From contig NZ_JADLQL010000004.1 of NCBI RefSeq assembly GCF_015477805.1, forward strand, positions 589,942 to 653,941: a DNA stretch of 64,000 nucleotides, written 5' to 3'. Within the stretch, counting starts at the first letter, position 1. Every line of letters starts with the position of its first letter. The position numbers were made by a program, and so were the translations under genes. Below, one piece after another: positions 41,954 through 49,662 of the stretch. Below the pieces are notes generated by a model. It made no database searches. It saw only the letters and a program-made list of their open reading frames with translations, and was not told where the DNA came from. This DNA comes from Nocardia flavorosea (lineage in GTDB: Bacteria > Actinomycetota > Actinomycetes > Mycobacteriales > Mycobacteriaceae).

Positions 41954-42561
41954 TGACCCGCCGGGTGCTGCTGGCCAGCCGTAACGCCAAGAAACTGGAC
42001 GAGCTGCGCCGGATCCTGGACGAGGCCGGCGTCGCCGGGATCGAGATCGTCGGGCTCGACGATGTCCCGGATTATCCGGAGGCGCCCGAAACCGGGGCGA
42101 CCTTCGAGGAGAACGCGCTGGCCAAGGCCCGGGACGGGGTGGAGGCGACCGGGTTGCCGTGTATCGCCGACGATTCCGGGATCGCGGTGGACGCATTGAA
42201 CGGGATGCCGGGCGTGCTGTCGGCTCGCTGGGCCGGGCGGCACGGCGACGACGCCGCCAACAATGCCCTGCTGCTGGCACAGCTCGCCGATGTTCCCGAC
42301 GATCGCCGCGGCGCGCGTTTCGTCTCGGCGTGCGCGTTGGTGCTACCGGACGGCGCGCAGACCGTGGTGCGCGGCGAATGGCCGGGGACCATCGCGCGCG
42401 CGCCGCAGGGCGACGGCGGTTTCGGCTACGATCCGCTGTTCCATCCAGAGGGCGGTGAGCTCAGCGCGGCTCAGCTGACCCCGGCGCAGAAGGACGCGGC
42501 CTCGCATCGCGGCCGGGCGCTGGCCGAACTGCTACCGGCACTCGCCGGGCTGACCGGCTGA
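41953..42561 (+). CDS. rdgB: XTP/dITP diphosphatase (RdgB/Ham1)
   Basis: This 202-aa house-cleaning enzyme hydrolyses non-canonical purine triphosphates. Visible are the N-terminal substrate loop LLASRNAKKLDELRRIL (usually TxNxxK, here SRNAKK). The metal-binding EENALAKARDGVEATGLPCI, ADDSGIAVDALNGMPGVLSA, and GFGYDPLFHPEG are also present. ATG 41953 shares its first base with the rph stop. Corresponds to Rv1341. Confidence 0.95.
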   Translation: MTRRVLLASRNAKKLDELRRILDEAGVAGIEIVGLDDVPDYPEAPETGATFEENALAKARDGVEATGLPCIADDSGIAVDALNGMPGVLSARWAGRHGDDAANNALLLAQLADVPDDRRGARFVSACALVLPDGAQTVVRGEWPGTIARAPQGDGGFGYDPLFHPEGGELSAAQLTPAQKDAASHRGRALAELLPALAGLTG

Positions 42562-42711
42562 CCGGAACGGGACCTTTCGCCTGACCAGCGCTACGCCCGC
42601 TGCTGCGGGGCGCGACGACCGGCTCCGGGCAGGAGCCGACGTTCTCGGCCACGGTGCCCCGGGCCGTCTCGATTCCGGGGCGGGCATATCGTCAGTTCCG
42701 CGGCAGGTCGA

Positions 42712-43074
42712 TCAGACCCCGAAGTCGCGTTTGACCTGCTGGGTATTGCGGTGCTCGACGAAGAAGGACAGCAGCGGGATCGTGCCCGCCAGCAGCGTGC
42801 CGATGGTGCGTTTGATCGGCCAGCGCACCTTGACCGCGAGGTCGGCGGTGAGGATCAGGTAGATGAAGTACGCCCAGCCGTGCACCAGCGCGATCCACCG
42901 CGGAGTGTCCACACCGAACCCGTACTGCGCGATCATCTCGGCGGTGAGCAGCAGCAACCACAGGCCGGTGATCCAGGCGAGGGCACGGTAGCGCAGGAGC
43001 GCACTCGCGATCTTGCGGTCTCCGGCGGGCCGGGCCGGCTCGGCGGCGACGGTGGTTTTCTCGCTGGCGGTCAA
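42712..43074 (-). CDS. DUF3817 membrane protein
   Basis: This is a 120-aa protein with three hydrophobic segments (ITGLWLLLLTAEMIAQYGF, VHGWAYFIYLILTADLAV, RTIGTLLAGTIPLLSFFVEH). The conserved HGW and FVEH motifs are those of DUF3817 (Rv1342c). The first 25 residues are hydrophilic. It overlaps the upstream gene at 43071-43074. Function unknown; a second member of the family lies at 57780-58145. Confidence 0.9.
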   Translation of the reverse strand: MTASEKTTVAAEPARPAGDRKIASALLRYRALAWITGLWLLLLTAEMIAQYGFGVDTPRWIALVHGWAYFIYLILTADLAVKVRWPIKRTIGTLLAGTIPLLSFFVEHRNTQQVKRDFGV

Positions 43075-43598
43075 CCGGCGCTCCTCTCGGGATCGCGGGC
43101 TTGGCTGCCCGCTTGGTCGCCGGCGTTCAACCGGGCGAGGTAGCTGTTGTATTCGGCGAGCACCGGGTCGGTGTCGCGGGTGGCTTGCGGTCGTTCCGGC
43201 AGGAAACCGGCCGGGATCTCGCGCGGTTCGCGGACGATGGTGCGCCGGCGGCTCGGCCGTACCGATGCGGCGTCGCCGGCCGGTTCGGCACCGGTAGCCG
43301 CCGGCTCCGTTTCGCCGACCGTGTCCGGCGTCTCCGTGACCCGGTTCGCGGATTCACCACCGGGGGCGTCCTGTGCTCCTGCTTCCTGTTCCAGCCGCAC
43401 GAACCGGAAGTAGGCGAACAGTGCGAAAGCGCCGAACAGCGGCCACTGCATCGCATAGCCGAGGTTCTGCGCCGTCCCGCTGGCCGAGGAGAACCGTTCC
43501 CACTGCCACCAGCCCAGTGCCACCGCGGCCACCGCGAGCACGACCGCCAAGACGATCAGGGCGGGGCGGTGCACGGTGTGGCGAGGTGTTTCGGACAC
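43071..43598 (-). CDS. Membrane protein, Rv1343c/LprD-position
   Basis: This is a 175-aa protein with two N-terminal hydrophobic segments (ALIVLAVVLAVAAVALGWW and YAMQWPLFGAFALFAYF). A Glu/Pro-rich linker and a C-terminal motif EIPAGFLPERPQATRDTDPV and LAEYNSYLARLN follow. That last motif recurs in the actinobacterial family found next to DUF3817 (Rv1343c, called lprD in M. tuberculosis). No lipobox Cys is visible here. Start GTG 43598; an in-frame start at 43607 is also possible. Function unknown. Confidence 0.82.
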   Translation of the reverse strand: MSETPRHTVHRPALIVLAVVLAVAAVALGWWQWERFSSASGTAQNLGYAMQWPLFGAFALFAYFRFVRLEQEAGAQDAPGGESANRVTETPDTVGETEPAATGAEPAGDAASVRPSRRRTIVREPREIPAGFLPERPQATRDTDPVLAEYNSYLARLNAGDQAGSQARDPERSAG

Positions 43599-43671
43599 GC
43601 CCACCACGGTACCCGTCTACTACACCGGCCGTAGTGTGAGGTAGGCGTCGCGGGGTCGCCGTCGGTGCCGG

Positions 43672-44547
43672 TCAGAGGTCGTAGCCGACCCCGGTCATCC
43701 GCTCCGATTCTTCCCACAACCGCCGCCACAGGCCGGTGTTCTTCGACAGCCGGGTCGACGGGGAGGCCGCTACCGGGCCCTGGGACTGGAACAGCCGGGT
43801 CGGGCCCCAGTAGGTCTGCGGGTCGGCATCCGGCATCGTCGCCGCGAACAAGGTGGAATGCGCCGCTTTCGCCGGGGCATGCCCGACCAGCCGGATCACG
43901 GGTTTGCTGACCAGATCCAGTGGGGTTTCGGTGCGCGTGAACAGTTCGGTGGCCGAGACTCCGGGATGCACCCCGTAGGACCGTTTCGGCGAACCGGCCG
44001 CCGCCAGCCGCCGCTGCAGTTCGCGCGCGAACATCAGGTTGGACAGTTTGGCCTGCGCATAGGCGAGGTTGCGTTGGTAGCGCCGGTTCTCGTAGTTCAG
44101 GTCGTCGATCCACAGTTTGGGTGTCTGCTTGTGCGCGATGCTGGCCAGGGTCACTACTCGGTCGCGCATCCGGTCCAGCAGCAGCCCGGTGAGTGCGAAA
44201 TGCCCGAGATGGTTCACCCCGAACTGGGTTTCGAAACCGTCCACGGTGCGCGAGAACGGCACGTTCATAAGCCCCGCGTTGTTGACGAGTACATCGAATT
44301 CACCTGTGGCCTCGGCGAATTCGCGGATCGAGGACAGATCGGCCAGGTCCAGCCGGCGAACCTGGAGATCGCCGCCGATGCTCTCGGCGACCGCACGGGC
44401 TTTCTCGGTGTTGCGGCAGGCCATCACAACGGTGGCCCCCTTGCCGGCCAGAACCTTGGTGGTCTCGGCACCGAGGCCGCCGTTGGCTCCGGTGACGACG
44501 AATACGCGCCCGCGCTGGTCGGGCATCTGATCGGGTTTCCACGCCAT
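43672..44547 (-). CDS. Short-chain dehydrogenase (retinol dehydrogenase-like)
   Basis: This is a 291-aa SDR. Visible are the cofactor motif VFVVTGANGGLGAETTKVLA, NNAG in DVLVNNAGLMNV, and HLGHFALTGLLL. The active-site segment is VTLASIAHKQ with Y-x-x-x-K replaced by YAQAKLSNLMFARELQRRL (YAQAK). The C-terminus is typical of the light-dependent protochlorophyllide/retinol dehydrogenase-like group. The substrate is unknown. An operator-like palindrome lies nine bases upstream of the start. Confidence 0.9.
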   Translation of the reverse strand: MAWKPDQMPDQRGRVFVVTGANGGLGAETTKVLAGKGATVVMACRNTEKARAVAESIGGDLQVRRLDLADLSSIREFAEATGEFDVLVNNAGLMNVPFSRTVDGFETQFGVNHLGHFALTGLLLDRMRDRVVTLASIAHKQTPKLWIDDLNYENRRYQRNLAYAQAKLSNLMFARELQRRLAAAGSPKRSYGVHPGVSATELFTRTETPLDLVSKPVIRLVGHAPAKAAHSTLFAATMPDADPQTYWGPTRLFQSQGPVAASPSTRLSKNTGLWRRLWEESERMTGVGYDL

Positions 44548-44555
44548 GCTGCGAC

Positions 44556-44571
44556 CTTACTTCCGAGTAAG
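44556..44571. promoter_or_regulatory. Operator-like palindrome upstream of SDR gene
   Basis: The arms CTTACT and AGTAAG flank TCCG. The palindrome lies between the SDR start at 44547 and the divergent dinG gene and is typical of TetR-family sites. No TetR gene adjoins it, so the regulator would be encoded elsewhere. Confidence 0.45.
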
Positions 44572-44679
44572 TTCGCTGTGAAGGGCAACACACACCACTC
44601 GCCCCGCCGCACGCGACGCCGGACCGCGCGGTTCGCGACTGCGCGCACGGGTGTCGGTGGAGCGCAGTAGGCTGCCCGA

Positions 44680-46728
44680 GTGCCCGAACTCCCACCCGTA
44701 TCGACCCTGCTGGCGACTGCTGTATCCGCACTCGGCGGTAAGGAGCGCCCTGGTCAGATGACCATGGTGGCCGCGGTGGACGATGCCATCGAGACCAAAC
44801 GGCATCTCGCGGTCCAGGCCGGTACGGGTACCGGCAAATCCCTCGCCTATCTGGTGCCCAGCTTGCGCCACGCGGTCCGGACCGGGCGCACGGTGGTGGT
44901 CTCCACCGCCACCATCGCCCTGCAGCGGCAACTCGTGGACCGGGATCTGCCCCGGCTGGCCCAGGCTCTGGCGAAACCACTGGGGCGCCCCCCGGCGTTC
45001 GCGATCCTCAAGGGCCGCAACAACTATCTGTGCCTCAACAAAATCAACAGCGCTGTCCCGGACGAACCGGCCGAAGCGGAATTGTTCGACGCTTTCGCGG
45101 TCTCGCGGCTCGGCCGCGAGGTCAAACGGCTCAACGAATGGGCCTCCGACACCGAAACCGGCGACCGCGACGAACTCGCCCCCGGGGTCAGCGACCGCGC
45201 CTGGCGGCAGGTCAGCGTGTCGTCGCGGGAATGCCTGGGTAAATCCCGCTGCCCGTTCGGCCAGGATTGTTTCGCCGAACGCGCCCGCGCCGAATCGGCG
45301 CAGGCCGATGTGGTCGTCACCAATCACGCGCTGCTGGCCATCGATGCCATCAGCGGAATCCAGGTGCTCCCGGAACACGATGTGGTGGTCGTGGACGAGG
45401 CGCACGAACTGGTCGACCGGGTCACCGGTATCGCGACCGCCGAACTGTCGGCGACGGCCATCAGCGCCGCCGCCCGGCGCTGCGCCAAACTCATCGACGA
45501 GCAGGAGGTAGACCGGCTCGAGGCGGCCGCCGAAGCCTGGCACAGCACCCTCGAGGATCTCGGCCCGAGCCGCTGGGAAGCACTGCCCGACGGGGTGGGC
45601 CAGGTCCTCGCCCTCATCCGGGATGCCGCTTGGAACGCGCGCACCGCACTCAACCCGCAGGGGTCCGCCGCACCGGGTTCGGATCCCGAGGCCGCCGCCG
45701 GCCGGAACATGGCCGTGGCCGCGGTCGAGGAGATCCACGACAGCGCGGTTCGCGCCCTCACCGCTTTCGACGAACCCGATCCGGCGGCCCGCCGCGATGT
45801 GGTGTGGCTGTCGGCCGACGAGGTCCGCGGTGTCACCCGCCGCTCGCTGCATATGGCACCGCTTGCCGTAGGCGGATTGCTGCGCAGCCAGTTGTTCGGG
45901 ACCGCCACGGTCATCTTGACGTCGGCGACCCTGCAGATCGGCGGTACGTTCGACGGCCTGGCCCGCACCTGGGGCCTGCCCCCGGAATCCGGCGGCAAGG
46001 TCGACCCCGCGCTGGCCAACGGCGGCGAAGCTCCCGCGGACGCCGGCACCGTTCGCTGGTCCTCCCTGGACGTGGGCTCGCCGTTCGACCACGCGAAATC
46101 CGGGATCCTCTATGTCGCCAAACACCTCCCCGCACCGGGCCGGGACGGCCTGCCCCCGGCCTACCTCGACGAAATCGAACGGCTGGTATCGGCCGCGGGC
46201 GGCCGGACGCTGGGCCTTTTCTCATCCATGCGCGCCGCGAAATCGGCCACCGAAGCCCTGCGTTCCCGGCTGAAAACGCCGATCCTGTGCCAGGGCGAGG
46301 ATTCCACCGGCGCCCTGGTGCGCAAATTCGCCGACGACCCGGAAACCTCACTGTTCGGCACACTCTCGCTATGGCAGGGCGTCGATGTCCCCGGCCCGTC
46401 CCTGAGCTTGGTGATCCTGGACCGGATCCCCTTCCCGCGCCCCGACGATCCACTCCTGACCGCCCGCCAGCGCGCGGTCGAATCCCGTGGCGGCAACGGC
46501 TTTCTCACCGTTGCGGCCAGTCACGCCGCCCTGCTGCTGGCCCAGGGCACCGGGCGTCTGCTGCGCAGCGTGGACGATCGGGGCGTGGTGGCTATCCTGG
46601 ATCCCCGCCTCGCCACCGCCCGCTACGGCGGTTACCTGCGCGCTTCGCTGCCCCCATATTGGGAAACCGCGGACCCGGACGTCGTACTGAAGGCCCTGCA
46701 CCGGTTGGATGCCGCCGCAACTGTCTGA
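44680..46728 (+). CDS. dinG: ATP-dependent DNA helicase DinG-like
   Basis: This is a 682-aa superfamily 2 (XPD-like) helicase. Walker A is AVQAGTGTGKSLAYLVPSL near residue 45, Walker B is VVVDEAHELVDR near 240. Four cysteines that would hold a 4Fe-4S cluster lie in NNYLCLNK, RECLGKSRCPFGQDCF. C-terminal helicase motifs include SLWQGVDVPGPSLSLVILDR and QGTGRLLRS. It unwinds 5'-to-3' in DNA repair by family analogy; corresponds to Rv1329c. GTG 44680 starts the usual N-terminal helix. A hairpin terminator follows 15 bases after the stop. Confidence 0.94.
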   Translation: MPELPPVSTLLATAVSALGGKERPGQMTMVAAVDDAIETKRHLAVQAGTGTGKSLAYLVPSLRHAVRTGRTVVVSTATIALQRQLVDRDLPRLAQALAKPLGRPPAFAILKGRNNYLCLNKINSAVPDEPAEAELFDAFAVSRLGREVKRLNEWASDTETGDRDELAPGVSDRAWRQVSVSSRECLGKSRCPFGQDCFAERARAESAQADVVVTNHALLAIDAISGIQVLPEHDVVVVDEAHELVDRVTGIATAELSATAISAAARRCAKLIDEQEVDRLEAAAEAWHSTLEDLGPSRWEALPDGVGQVLALIRDAAWNARTALNPQGSAAPGSDPEAAAGRNMAVAAVEEIHDSAVRALTAFDEPDPAARRDVVWLSADEVRGVTRRSLHMAPLAVGGLLRSQLFGTATVILTSATLQIGGTFDGLARTWGLPPESGGKVDPALANGGEAPADAGTVRWSSLDVGSPFDHAKSGILYVAKHLPAPGRDGLPPAYLDEIERLVSAAGGRTLGLFSSMRAAKSATEALRSRLKTPILCQGEDSTGALVRKFADDPETSLFGTLSLWQGVDVPGPSLSLVILDRIPFPRPDDPLLTARQRAVESRGGNGFLTVAASHAALLLAQGTGRLLRSVDDRGVVAILDPRLATARYGGYLRASLPPYWETADPDVVLKALHRLDAAATV

Positions 46729-46742
46729 TCTTGCGCCGGCGT

Positions 46743-46766
46743 TCCCCGCTCCACTGCGAGCGGGGA
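46743..46766. terminator. Hairpin terminator between dinG and DoxX gene
   Basis: The arms TCCCCGCTC and GAGCGGGGA surround CACTGC, 15 bases after the dinG stop. The genes on either side are convergent, so it could end both transcripts. Confidence 0.7.
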
Positions 46767-46907
46767 GGCCGGGAGCCGAGCGCACCAGAACCCTGGGCGA
46801 GCGCGCCGATTTCGGTGCGTCGCTTCGGCGTTCGATCCCGGAGAACCGAATGCCGGCGAATTCGGCGGCACCCGGTGCGGCCGAATTCACCGGACGGAAG
46901 CGTAGAA

Positions 46908-47450
46908 CTACAGCACGCTCCCGAGAATCAAGGTGATCACCGCGGTGACGACGGCGGCCACCACCGCGATGCCCCCCCAGACCAGCCCGCTGCGCGCCCA
47001 CGGCCGGTGGTGGTCCACCGAGAAGCGGCCCGGCCCGGTGAAGGCCAGGGCGGCTGCCACCGTGCCGAACAGCAATCCCATTTCGTAGCCTTGGCCGGTG
47101 AGCAGGCCGCCGCTGAAGGTGGTGTGGACGATGACGATGGCCGTGCCCAGCACGATTGCGGCACCCAGCGGTGACAGGGCCCCCAAGGCGAGCAGGAGTC
47201 CGCCGGTCAATTCGCTGAGCCCGGCCAGGGTGCCGAAGAAACTGCCGGGGTTGTAGCCCATCTGCTCGAACCCGGCATTGTTGGCTTCCAGTCCGGGGCC
47301 GCCGAACCAGCCGAACAGTTTCTGGGTGCCGTGGGCGGCGAACAGCAGGCCGAAGACAAGCCGGAAGAAGAGCAGGCCGATATCGGTCGCCATGGCCTGG
47401 TCGCGGATCGTGGGTGAATCGGTGCGGGCGAGTGTCGAGTCGATGGTCAT
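46908..47450 (-). CDS. DoxX family membrane protein
   Basis: This is a 180-aa DoxX/YphA-like protein with four hydrophobic helices after a 20-residue hydrophilic start. The family motif FGLLFAAHGTQKLFGWFGGP is present, followed by GTLAGLSELTGGLLLALGAL and EMGLLFGTVAAALAFTGPGR. In mycobacteria DoxX acts in a membrane oxidoreductase complex linked to thiol and oxidative stress. GAAAC/CCC bases precede ATG 47450 without a strong ribosome-binding site. An iron-box-like sequence lies about 180 bases upstream. Confidence 0.9.
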   Translation of the reverse strand: MTIDSTLARTDSPTIRDQAMATDIGLLFFRLVFGLLFAAHGTQKLFGWFGGPGLEANNAGFEQMGYNPGSFFGTLAGLSELTGGLLLALGALSPLGAAIVLGTAIVIVHTTFSGGLLTGQGYEMGLLFGTVAAALAFTGPGRFSVDHHRPWARSGLVWGGIAVVAAVVTAVITLILGSVL

Positions 47451-47631
47451 GGAAACCCCTCGTTCAGTGGCATATAGTTAGCCACGGAAACAAACGGACC
47501 GAGGTCCGATTCCGTCGCCGGTCGATCCCAACCCCGGCGCGCCGCAGGCTATTCCGGATACCCGAAGAAAATCCGGAGAATCCCCGCCCGGCACGAGCCG
47601 CCCGAGACTACGAACCAACCCCCCAGCGATG

Positions 47632-47650
47632 CCAGGTAAGCCTAACCTAT
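47632..47650. promoter_or_regulatory. IdeR/DtxR-like iron box
   Basis: The 19 bases CCAGGTAAGCCTAACCTAT match the IdeR/DtxR consensus TTAGGTTAGSCTAACCTAA at 15 positions by eye. The box lies between the NCS2 permease stop (47662) and the DoxX start (47450), so DoxX is the only gene in a position to be controlled. The distance of about 180 bases is long but possible if the promoter is far upstream. Confidence 0.6.
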
Positions 47651-47661
47651 CTACGGTCCGG

Positions 47662-49023
47662 TTATTCCGCAAGCAGGAAGAAGTACGCGAGGAAGACCAC
47701 CGTCAGCACCCACATCACCGGATGCACTTCCCGGAACCGGCCCCGCGCCACCATCACCACGGGATAGAAGATCATTCCCATGGCCAGCCCGTTGGCGATC
47801 GAATACGTCAACGGCATCATGATGATCGTGATGAACGCCGGGACCGCGAACTCCAGACGGCCCCAGTCGATATCGCCGAGCGAACGCGCCATGAGCACCC
47901 CGACCACGATCAGCGCCGCCGCGGTCACCGCACCGGACCCCGCGACCACCGCGAATATCGGGAAGAAGAACATGGCCACCGCGAACCAGGCAGCGGTAGT
48001 CACCGCCGTGAGCCCGGTCCGGCCGCCCGCCGAGACGCCGGCTGTGGATTCCACATAGGCCGTGGTGGTGGAGGTTCCGATCACCGCACCCGCCATCGTG
48101 CCCACCGCATCGGCCGACAGCGCACTCGACGCCCGCGGCAACTCACCCTTCGCGTTCAGCAGACCCGCCTGGTTCGCCACCCCGATCAGCGTCCCCGACG
48201 CATCGAAGAAATCCACGAACAGCATGGTCAGCACCACCACCGCCATCTGCGCGGTGAACGCGTCGGGAAGATGGGCCAGCGCCTGACCGAAGGTCTGATC
48301 CAGCCCCCGCGGTACCGAGACCACGTCGCCGGGGACGTCCACCAGACCGGTGAGCATGCCGACCACCGCCGTCGCGACAATGCCGTACAGCACCGCGCCG
48401 TGCCAGCCGCGGACCAGGAAAACAACAGTGAGCACGAGCCCGAACAACGCCAGCACCGTTGCGCCCTGCGTGAAATCACCGAGCCCGACCAGGGTCGCCG
48501 AATCGTCCACCACGATGCCCGCGTTCTTCAATCCCAGGAACGCCACGAAGGTCCCCACACCGGCCGCGACAGCCAGTTTCAACTGCAACGGAATCGCGTT
48601 CAGGATCTTCTCGCGGATCTTGGTGACCGCGAGGACGAAGAAGATCACACCGGACAGCAGCGTGCCCGACAACGCGACCTGCCACGGAATCCCCATCCCG
48701 AGCACCACCGAATAGGCGAAGAACGCGTTCAAGCCCATCCCCGGGGCCAGCGCGATCGGGTACCGCGCCCACAATCCCATCACCAGCGAACCCACCACCG
48801 CCGCCACCGCCGTCGCGGTGAACACAGCCTGAGTGGGAATGCCCTGCGCGCCGAGGTCGCCCTGGTCGCCGAGGATGGCCGGATTGACCGCCAGGACGTA
48901 ACACATCGCCAGGAACGTCACGGTCCCCGCCATCAGCTCGCGTCGCACGGTCGAGCCGTGGATACCGATTCCGAAGAACGTATCCACCCGCCCGCGAGTC
49001 CGGGTCAGAAGACCTGTGGCCAT
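47662..49023 (-). CDS. NCS2 family purine/xanthine permease
   Basis: This is a 453-aa membrane transporter with about 13 hydrophobic segments, AzgA-like NCS2. Signature parts are the start TRTRGRVDTFFGIGIHGSTV, then FLAMCYVLAVNPAILGD, LAPGMGLNAFFAYSVVLGMG, and LTMLFVDFFDASGTLIGVAN. GTSTTTAYVESTAGVSAGGR completes them. It takes up purine bases (adenine, guanine or hypoxanthine) by proton symport; specificity is inferred. GGAGATGCC precedes ATG 49023. Full length. Confidence 0.94.
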   Translation of the reverse strand: MATGLLTRTRGRVDTFFGIGIHGSTVRRELMAGTVTFLAMCYVLAVNPAILGDQGDLGAQGIPTQAVFTATAVAAVVGSLVMGLWARYPIALAPGMGLNAFFAYSVVLGMGIPWQVALSGTLLSGVIFFVLAVTKIREKILNAIPLQLKLAVAAGVGTFVAFLGLKNAGIVVDDSATLVGLGDFTQGATVLALFGLVLTVVFLVRGWHGAVLYGIVATAVVGMLTGLVDVPGDVVSVPRGLDQTFGQALAHLPDAFTAQMAVVVLTMLFVDFFDASGTLIGVANQAGLLNAKGELPRASSALSADAVGTMAGAVIGTSTTTAYVESTAGVSAGGRTGLTAVTTAAWFAVAMFFFPIFAVVAGSGAVTAAALIVVGVLMARSLGDIDWGRLEFAVPAFITIIMMPLTYSIANGLAMGMIFYPVVMVARGRFREVHPVMWVLTVVFLAYFFLLAE

Positions 49024-49500
49024 GGCATCTCCAGTCGGCTAGCGAAACTCCGCCCCGGTGGTCGCCGCCCACCCGGTGCGGTACGGCGCAGGTCAGCGCC
49101 AGTGGAACGGTAACGGATGCTTGTTACGAACCGAAGTCACACCACACCGGCGCCCGCCCTGCCCGCAGCCCGGTTCGGCCGGCGACGCCCCCGCGAATCG
49201 GTCGATTCCGGTGACGCCCAGCGATACCGAGCCTGCAAGCCCCGCCCGCCCCGTCCGGGATGCGCCGTGCACTGTGACCGAGCCCATCGACGCCACCATG
49301 AGATACGGCGCCCGCCGAGCCGAACCGCTCCCCATCGCCCTCGAACCCGATACGGCTTTCGGGAGTCCGCCACCGCACCCTGCAGCCGTACCGAACCGAG
49401 CGCCGCCGACTACCGGTTCGCGACCGGACCCGAACGCCCCCGTCCAGCAGCAGCGCCGCCCCCGGCACCATCGCGACCGGTTCACCACCACACCACCCGA

Positions 49501-49606
49501 ACACAACCAGCTGCGGTGCCAGTCCAGCGAGGCCCGCAAAAGTTCCGGCCCACGAAACACCGACACAACCAGCCGCGGTGCCGAGTCCAGCGAGGCCCTG
49601 AAAGGT
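49501..49606 (+). repeat. Two 44-base direct repeats
   Basis: Copies begin ACACAACCAGCTGCGGTGCC at 49501 and ACACAACCAGCCGCGGTGCC at 49563, each continuing AGTCCAGCGAGGCCC. They are nearly identical over about 44 bases, 62 bases apart, with one base inserted in the second. Neither appears elsewhere in the window as far as I can see. Confidence 0.65.
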
Positions 49607-49611
49607 TAGGG

Positions 49612-49655
49612 ACCTAGGGGGCCGAAACCCGCGCCGCCGCAGGCGGCGCAAAAAG
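49612..49655 (-). repeat. Dispersed GC-hairpin element, possible glgP terminator
   Basis: The core is a perfect hairpin GCGCCGCC, GCA, GGCGGCGC (49631-49649). On the minus strand it is preceded by TTTTTGC and followed by GGGTTTCGGCCCCCTAGG. Two very similar sequences lie at 52197-52240 (plus) and 52284-52331. It begins eight bases after the glgP stop and could terminate that gene. Confidence 0.6.
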
Positions 49656-49662
49656 ACACAGC

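Larger units (their letters stand above)
49024..49662. other. Repeat-containing intergenic region
   Basis: These 639 bases lie between the NCS2 permease start and the glgP stop, both minus-strand. Open frames occur on both strands (for example 49124-49666 minus) but their low-complexity Gly/Arg/Ala composition makes them unlikely genes. The stretch contains a pair of direct repeats (49501-49606) and a hairpin element (49612-49655) listed separately, plus a weak GTAAC/GTTAC palindrome at 49110-49127. Confidence 0.5.

Noticed and set aside
49501..49606. CRISPR array
   Set aside because: Only two long imperfect repeats with a short interval, no regular spacers and no cas genes anywhere in the window.
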